NCBI RefSeq assembly: GCF_022919175.1
Contig: NZ_CP095043.1
Span: 248,001-312,000, forward strand
Direction of reading: 5' to 3'
Length of the DNA: 64,000 bases
From: Leucobacter rhizosphaerae
GTDB taxonomy: Bacteria; Actinomycetota; Actinomycetes; Actinomycetales; Microbacteriaceae
Part shown: piece after piece, positions 60,752-64,000 of the stretch
Layout: every line of letters starts with the position of its first letter
Numbering within the stretch: the stretch's first letter is position 1
Notes under the pieces: model-generated
Told to the model about the DNA's origin: nothing
Seen by the model: the letters and a program-made list of their open reading frames with translations, nothing else
Databases searched by the model: none
Position numbers and translations under genes: made by a program

Positions 60752-62716
60752 GTGCGATATGTGCTTGCGATAGCAGCGCTCGTGCTCTCCGGCGTGATGC
60801 TGATCCTCGGCATCGGCCAGCGGACCTTTCTTGCGGGCCCTGCCGAGATCAGCTTCCCGGTCGATACCCAATCTGAGGCGGGGTACGCCGTGGTCGACGG
60901 CGCGGAGTTCGCCAAGGTGACCGGACAGGCGAACGTCGTCGTGAAGGGATCCCAGGCGTTCGTCGCGACGGGCGCGACCCGCGATGTCGAGGCCTGGCTC
61001 GAGCCGTTCCTGCACGCGGAACTGTCGGTCGACACGCGGCAGCAGCGCTTGCTGAGCGGCCTCGTGGCCGCGGCGGTGGTGACGGAGGCTCCGGCCGCAG
61101 AGGCGACCGAGGCCGACGGCGCCGCCGCCGATACCGGGGCAGCCGGGACCGAGGCCGACGAGCTGGCCCCGATGGATCCGCGCGGCAGCGACCTCTGGCT
61201 GGAGGAACGGGGGATCGACGAGGCGGGCAGCGACACCGAGACGGAGACGCTGCGGGTCCCCGTGGCGGTCACCGCGGGGCAGTCCGTGCTGATCGCCTCC
61301 GACGGTGAGAACCCCGTGCCGAGCGACGTCTCGCTCGTCTGGGTGCAGGATCGCGCCACGCCCTGGGCTGGCCCGCTGCTCGTCGGCGGTGGCATCCTCG
61401 CAGTCGTCGGCGGAGTGCTGTACCTGTTGGCGGTGGACCATGATCGTCGTGGCCTCGGTCCGCGGCGCGGTCGGCGCGGGCCGCTGCAGGGGATCCGGAA
61501 CATGTTCGGCGGAGGAAAGCGCCGGTCCCGGTCCGACTCCGGCGCACCGCTCGCCCGTGAGGCGGCGATCTCGACGACCCGGATCCGCGCGCGTCGCCGC
61601 GTCGCGCTCCCGGCACTCGCCGTGGTCGCGGCAGTCGGGTTGAGCGGCTGCTCGGCCAACTACTGGCCCGATCTCACGGGCGGCCAGTCCGAGGAGACGG
61701 CTACTCCGCCCACATCCTCGAGCGCCGCGCCGGTGCCGGTCACGGACGCGCAGCTCGACCGCATCGTGGAGCGCGTCGCCACCGTCGCCGGCGAGGGCGA
61801 CGAGACCCTCGACGCCGCGGTGCTCGAGCCGCGCTTCTCGGGCGACGCACTCGCCCAGCGCACCGCCAACTACACGATCCGCGGCGCCGATCCGGCCTAC
61901 GCCGTCGTGCCGCCGCGCATCACCGCGGAGGGTCTCGACTACGAGCTGGTGCAGAGCACGGAGTCCTGGCCGCGCACGCTGTTCGTGACCGTCGCCTCGT
62001 CGACGAGCGACGCCGACGCCGACAGCGCTGAGTCCGACGCCGACAGCGCCGACGCCGAGCCGACCGAGGGCGCGACGGCCGAGGATGCGCCGTCGTCGCC
62101 GTCGCTGGCGATGATCCTGACCCAGGAGAACCCGCACGAGAACTACCACGTCTCGCGCGTCATCGCGCTGCGCGGCGGGATCTCGATGCCGCAAGCCGCA
62201 CCCGCGGAGGAGGGCACCGCCCTGCTCGCGAATGATCTCGAGACCTTCGTGATGCCGCCCGGAGAGGTCGGCACCGCGTTCGCGCAGGTGCTGCAGTCCG
62301 GTCCCGACTCCGAGGAGGCGAAGGCGTTCGATCTCTCGACCGCCACGATCCTCGAGAACTACGGCCTCACCCGCACCCAGGCGGATCAGGCGACGTCGGA
62401 TGGTAAAGGCCAGACCATGCTCTACTCGGTCACGGCTCGTCAGGGCGACGAACGACCGGTCGCCCTCTCGACCGGCGTCGGCGGCGCCCTCGTCGCGACG
62501 ACCGTGATCGAGGAGCAGATCATCGACTCGAACGGCGGCCGATTCAAGCCGCAGGCGAGCGCGATCATGACCGCGCTCTCGGGACTCTCGGGCGAGCAGG
62601 ATCGAATCGTGCAGGAGGTGGCCCACCAGCTCCTGTTCTTCGTTCCCAGCAAGACCCAGGGCACCCAGATCGAACTGCTCGGAGTGACCAGCGAACTCGT
62701 AGGAATGAGGAACTAA
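60752..62716 (+). CDS. Large envelope-associated protein with two membrane segments
   Basis: A 654-residue protein I do not assign to a characterised family. An N-terminal transmembrane segment (about 3-25), an extracytoplasmic domain with an Ala/Glu/Asp-rich loop (105-135), and a second membrane helix (about 208-232) come first. A basic cytoplasmic stretch follows, then a third hydrophobic segment ending in LSGCSA (about 286-300) that looks like an internal lipobox. The C-terminal 340 residues form a soluble domain with acidic Ser/Asp/Ala repeats. Two ancestral genes (membrane protein and lipoprotein) may have fused. GTG 60752 is the start; it is followed 5 bp later by the Trx-TPR gene. Confidence 0.7.
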   Translation: MRYVLAIAALVLSGVMLILGIGQRTFLAGPAEISFPVDTQSEAGYAVVDGAEFAKVTGQANVVVKGSQAFVATGATRDVEAWLEPFLHAELSVDTRQQRLLSGLVAAAVVTEAPAAEATEADGAAADTGAAGTEADELAPMDPRGSDLWLEERGIDEAGSDTETETLRVPVAVTAGQSVLIASDGENPVPSDVSLVWVQDRATPWAGPLLVGGGILAVVGGVLYLLAVDHDRRGLGPRRGRRGPLQGIRNMFGGGKRRSRSDSGAPLAREAAISTTRIRARRRVALPALAVVAAVGLSGCSANYWPDLTGGQSEETATPPTSSSAAPVPVTDAQLDRIVERVATVAGEGDETLDAAVLEPRFSGDALAQRTANYTIRGADPAYAVVPPRITAEGLDYELVQSTESWPRTLFVTVASSTSDADADSAESDADSADAEPTEGATAEDAPSSPSLAMILTQENPHENYHVSRVIALRGGISMPQAAPAEEGTALLANDLETFVMPPGEVGTAFAQVLQSGPDSEEAKAFDLSTATILENYGLTRTQADQATSDGKGQTMLYSVTARQGDERPVALSTGVGGALVATTVIEEQIIDSNGGRFKPQASAIMTALSGLSGEQDRIVQEVAHQLLFFVPSKTQGTQIELLGVTSELVGMRN

Positions 62717-62721
62717 CGACC

Positions 62722-63684
62722 ATGTCGCAGCAGATGCCCGAACGGATCCCCGGCGGTGGAATCGACCTGAGCCACCTCGCAGCCGCACGCGCGCCGCAGA
62801 CTCCCGGCGCACCGTCGACCGGCGCGGTCGGTGCACCCGGCGCCCAGGTCGTCGACGTGCCGTCGCTCGTGCTCGACATTTCCGATGCCACCTTCGAGCA
62901 GACCGCCCAGCTCTCCTCGATCGTGCCGGTCGTCGTGCACCTGTGGTCGGAGCGGAGCGAGGCGAGTGTCGCGTTCTCCGCAGTCCTCGAGACGCTGACG
63001 CGCGAGTTCGCCGGCCGGATCCTGCTGGCCCGGGTCGACGTCGATGCGAACCCCGGACTGGCGCAGGCGTTCCAGGTCCAGTCGATCCCGACCGCGGTGG
63101 CGCTCGTCGGCGGTCGCCCGGTGCCGCTCTTCCAGGGGCCGGTGCCGGAGGAGCAGGTCCGCGAGATCTTCGGGCAGCTCGGGCAGCTCGCGGAGCAGCA
63201 AGGGGTCGTGGGGCGCGTCAGCGCCCCCGATGCCGGTGCCGAGGTTCCTGCCGAACCGGCCGAACCCGTGATTCCCGCCGCGCACCTCGCCGCGGTCGAG
63301 GCCGCCGAGCGCGGCGACTACGCGACCGCCGTGGCGGAGTGGGAAGGGGTGCTCGCGAAGGCCCCCGCGGACGCGGAGGCGCGTGCGGCGCTCGTGCAGG
63401 TGAAGCTCCTGCAGCGCCTCGAAGGCCTGACGCTCGAGGGGGTCCGCGCCGACGCTGCCGCGCGCCCGGACGATCTCGACGCCCAGCTCCGGGTCGCCGA
63501 TCTCGATCTCTCTGGCGGCCACGTCGAGGACGCCTTCCTGCGCCTGCTCGACCGGTTCGCGGCGAGCGACGACGCGGATCGCGCCGTGATCCGCGAGCGC
63601 CTGCTCGAGCTCTTCGAGGTCGTGGGCGTCGCGGATCCCCGTGTCATCGCGGCTCGCGGGCGACTCGCGAACCTGCTGTACTGA
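62722..63684 (+). CDS. Thioredoxin-fold/TPR co-chaperone-like protein lacking CxxC
   Basis: A 320-residue protein of the YbbN/CnoX type: a thioredoxin fold (about 60-165) followed by TPR-like helices (about 195-320). Where thioredoxin has CxxC the sequence reads SERSEAS, so there is no redox centre; the cis-proline region (QSIPTAVAL) is present. YbbN proteins hold unfolded clients and hand them to chaperonins. ATG 62722 lies 5 bp after the preceding gene, and the cysteine desulfurase gene starts 7 bp after its stop; the three are probably one operon. Confidence 0.85.
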   Translation: MSQQMPERIPGGGIDLSHLAAARAPQTPGAPSTGAVGAPGAQVVDVPSLVLDISDATFEQTAQLSSIVPVVVHLWSERSEASVAFSAVLETLTREFAGRILLARVDVDANPGLAQAFQVQSIPTAVALVGGRPVPLFQGPVPEEQVREIFGQLGQLAEQQGVVGRVSAPDAGAEVPAEPAEPVIPAAHLAAVEAAERGDYATAVAEWEGVLAKAPADAEARAALVQVKLLQRLEGLTLEGVRADAAARPDDLDAQLRVADLDLSGGHVEDAFLRLLDRFAASDDADRAVIRERLLELFEVVGVADPRVIAARGRLANLLY

Positions 63685-63691
63685 GCGACCG

Positions 63692-64000
63692 ATGACCCCG
63701 GCCGGCGCCTATCTCGACCACGCGGCGACCTCGCCCATGCCTGATGCGGTGCTGCGGGCCTACACGGACGCGCTCCGCACGGTCGGCAACCCGGCCTCGA
63801 CGCACAGCGACGGGCAGCGCGCGAGCGAGGTGCTCGAGACCGCGCGCGAGGAAATCGCGAGCCGGCTGGGGTGCGATCCCGCCGAGCTCATCATGACGGC
63901 GGGCGGCACCGAGTCGATCAATCTCGCGCTCAAGGGCATCTACTGGGCGCGCCGGCGCGCGGGGGCCGGGCCGATCGTGCTGATCGCCGCGGGCGAGCAC
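63692..64000 (+). CDS. Cysteine desulfurase, N-terminal part (3' end outside window)
   Basis: The first 103 residues of a NifS/IscS-type PLP enzyme that takes sulfur from cysteine for Fe-S clusters and tRNA thiolation. YLDHAATSPMP, GNPASTHSDGQRA and TAGGTESINLALKG are exact family blocks. The PLP lysine and the active-site cysteine lie beyond the window. In Actinobacteria such a gene often stands next to mnmA, so tRNA thiolation is a likely role, but that gene is not visible here. Confidence 0.93.
   Translation, partial: MTPAGAYLDHAATSPMPDAVLRAYTDALRTVGNPASTHSDGQRASEVLETAREEIASRLGCDPAELIMTAGGTESINLALKGIYWARRRAGAGPIVLIAAGEH

Overview
The window is high-GC actinobacterial DNA, most likely from a Leucobacter-like member of the Microbacteriaceae. 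This is inferred from gene order (uvrD/DUF2342/PDZ-S16/UPF0182; yraN-comM-dprA-xerC; rpsB-tsf-pyrH-frr-cdsA), strong G/C third-position bias, frequent GTG starts and several genes with little or no leader. No 16S rRNA is present, so the genus is a guess.

Layout. 1-7.7 kb: 3' end of a UvrD/PcrA-type helicase, an orphan Cys-rich cyclodehydratase-like protein, a DUF2342 zincin-like protein, a PDZ/Lon-type membrane protease and a large UPF0182 membrane protein. 7.8-8.2 kb: two identical initiator tRNA-Met genes in an 89-bp duplication. 8.4-12.6 kb: an LAxTG-anchored surface protein with a possible thioester domain and an HtrA-like protease. 12.6-19.3 kb: a teichoic-acid-type envelope cluster (a two-domain glycerophosphotransferase, a family-2 glycosyltransferase, a second transferase, and a TagGH-type exporter). 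19.3-22.4 kb: another ABC exporter pair and a DUF3039 protein. 22.5-29.8 kb: pncB and the mutasome dnaE2-imuB-imuA behind a perfect 22-bp LexA-type palindrome. 29.9-31.8 kb: DUF2469, yraN and the 5' half of comM.

31.8-46.7 kb is the outstanding region: a visibly AT-richer genomic island of about 14.9 kb that splits comM. Joining both flanks at a shared GCT restores the comM reading frame. Its right arm is a four-gene, minus-strand operon with 4-bp start/stop overlaps. It encodes three tyrosine-recombinase-like proteins (one with a degenerate active site) and a small TnpC-like protein, resembling Tn554/recombinase-in-trio elements. Its left arm carries plus-strand cargo: two unrecognised genes, an RloC/PrrC-like ATPase-anticodon-nuclease candidate, a further unknown gene coupled to a gene broken by one in-frame stop, and a compact CBASS operon (Cap5 HNH-SAVED effector plus CD-NTase). 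It therefore reads as a mobile defence island.

46.7-64 kb returns to host DNA: 3' comM, dprA, xerC, an M23 protein with a changed active-site residue, rpsB-tsf, pyrH-frr-cdsA with a DivIVA-like gene, a secreted transglycosylase-like protein, rnhA, an alpha/beta hydrolase, a 980-residue DivIVA-like coiled-coil protein with 22 uninterrupted 11-residue repeats, a large envelope protein, a thioredoxin-fold/TPR protein without CxxC, and the start of a cysteine desulfurase.
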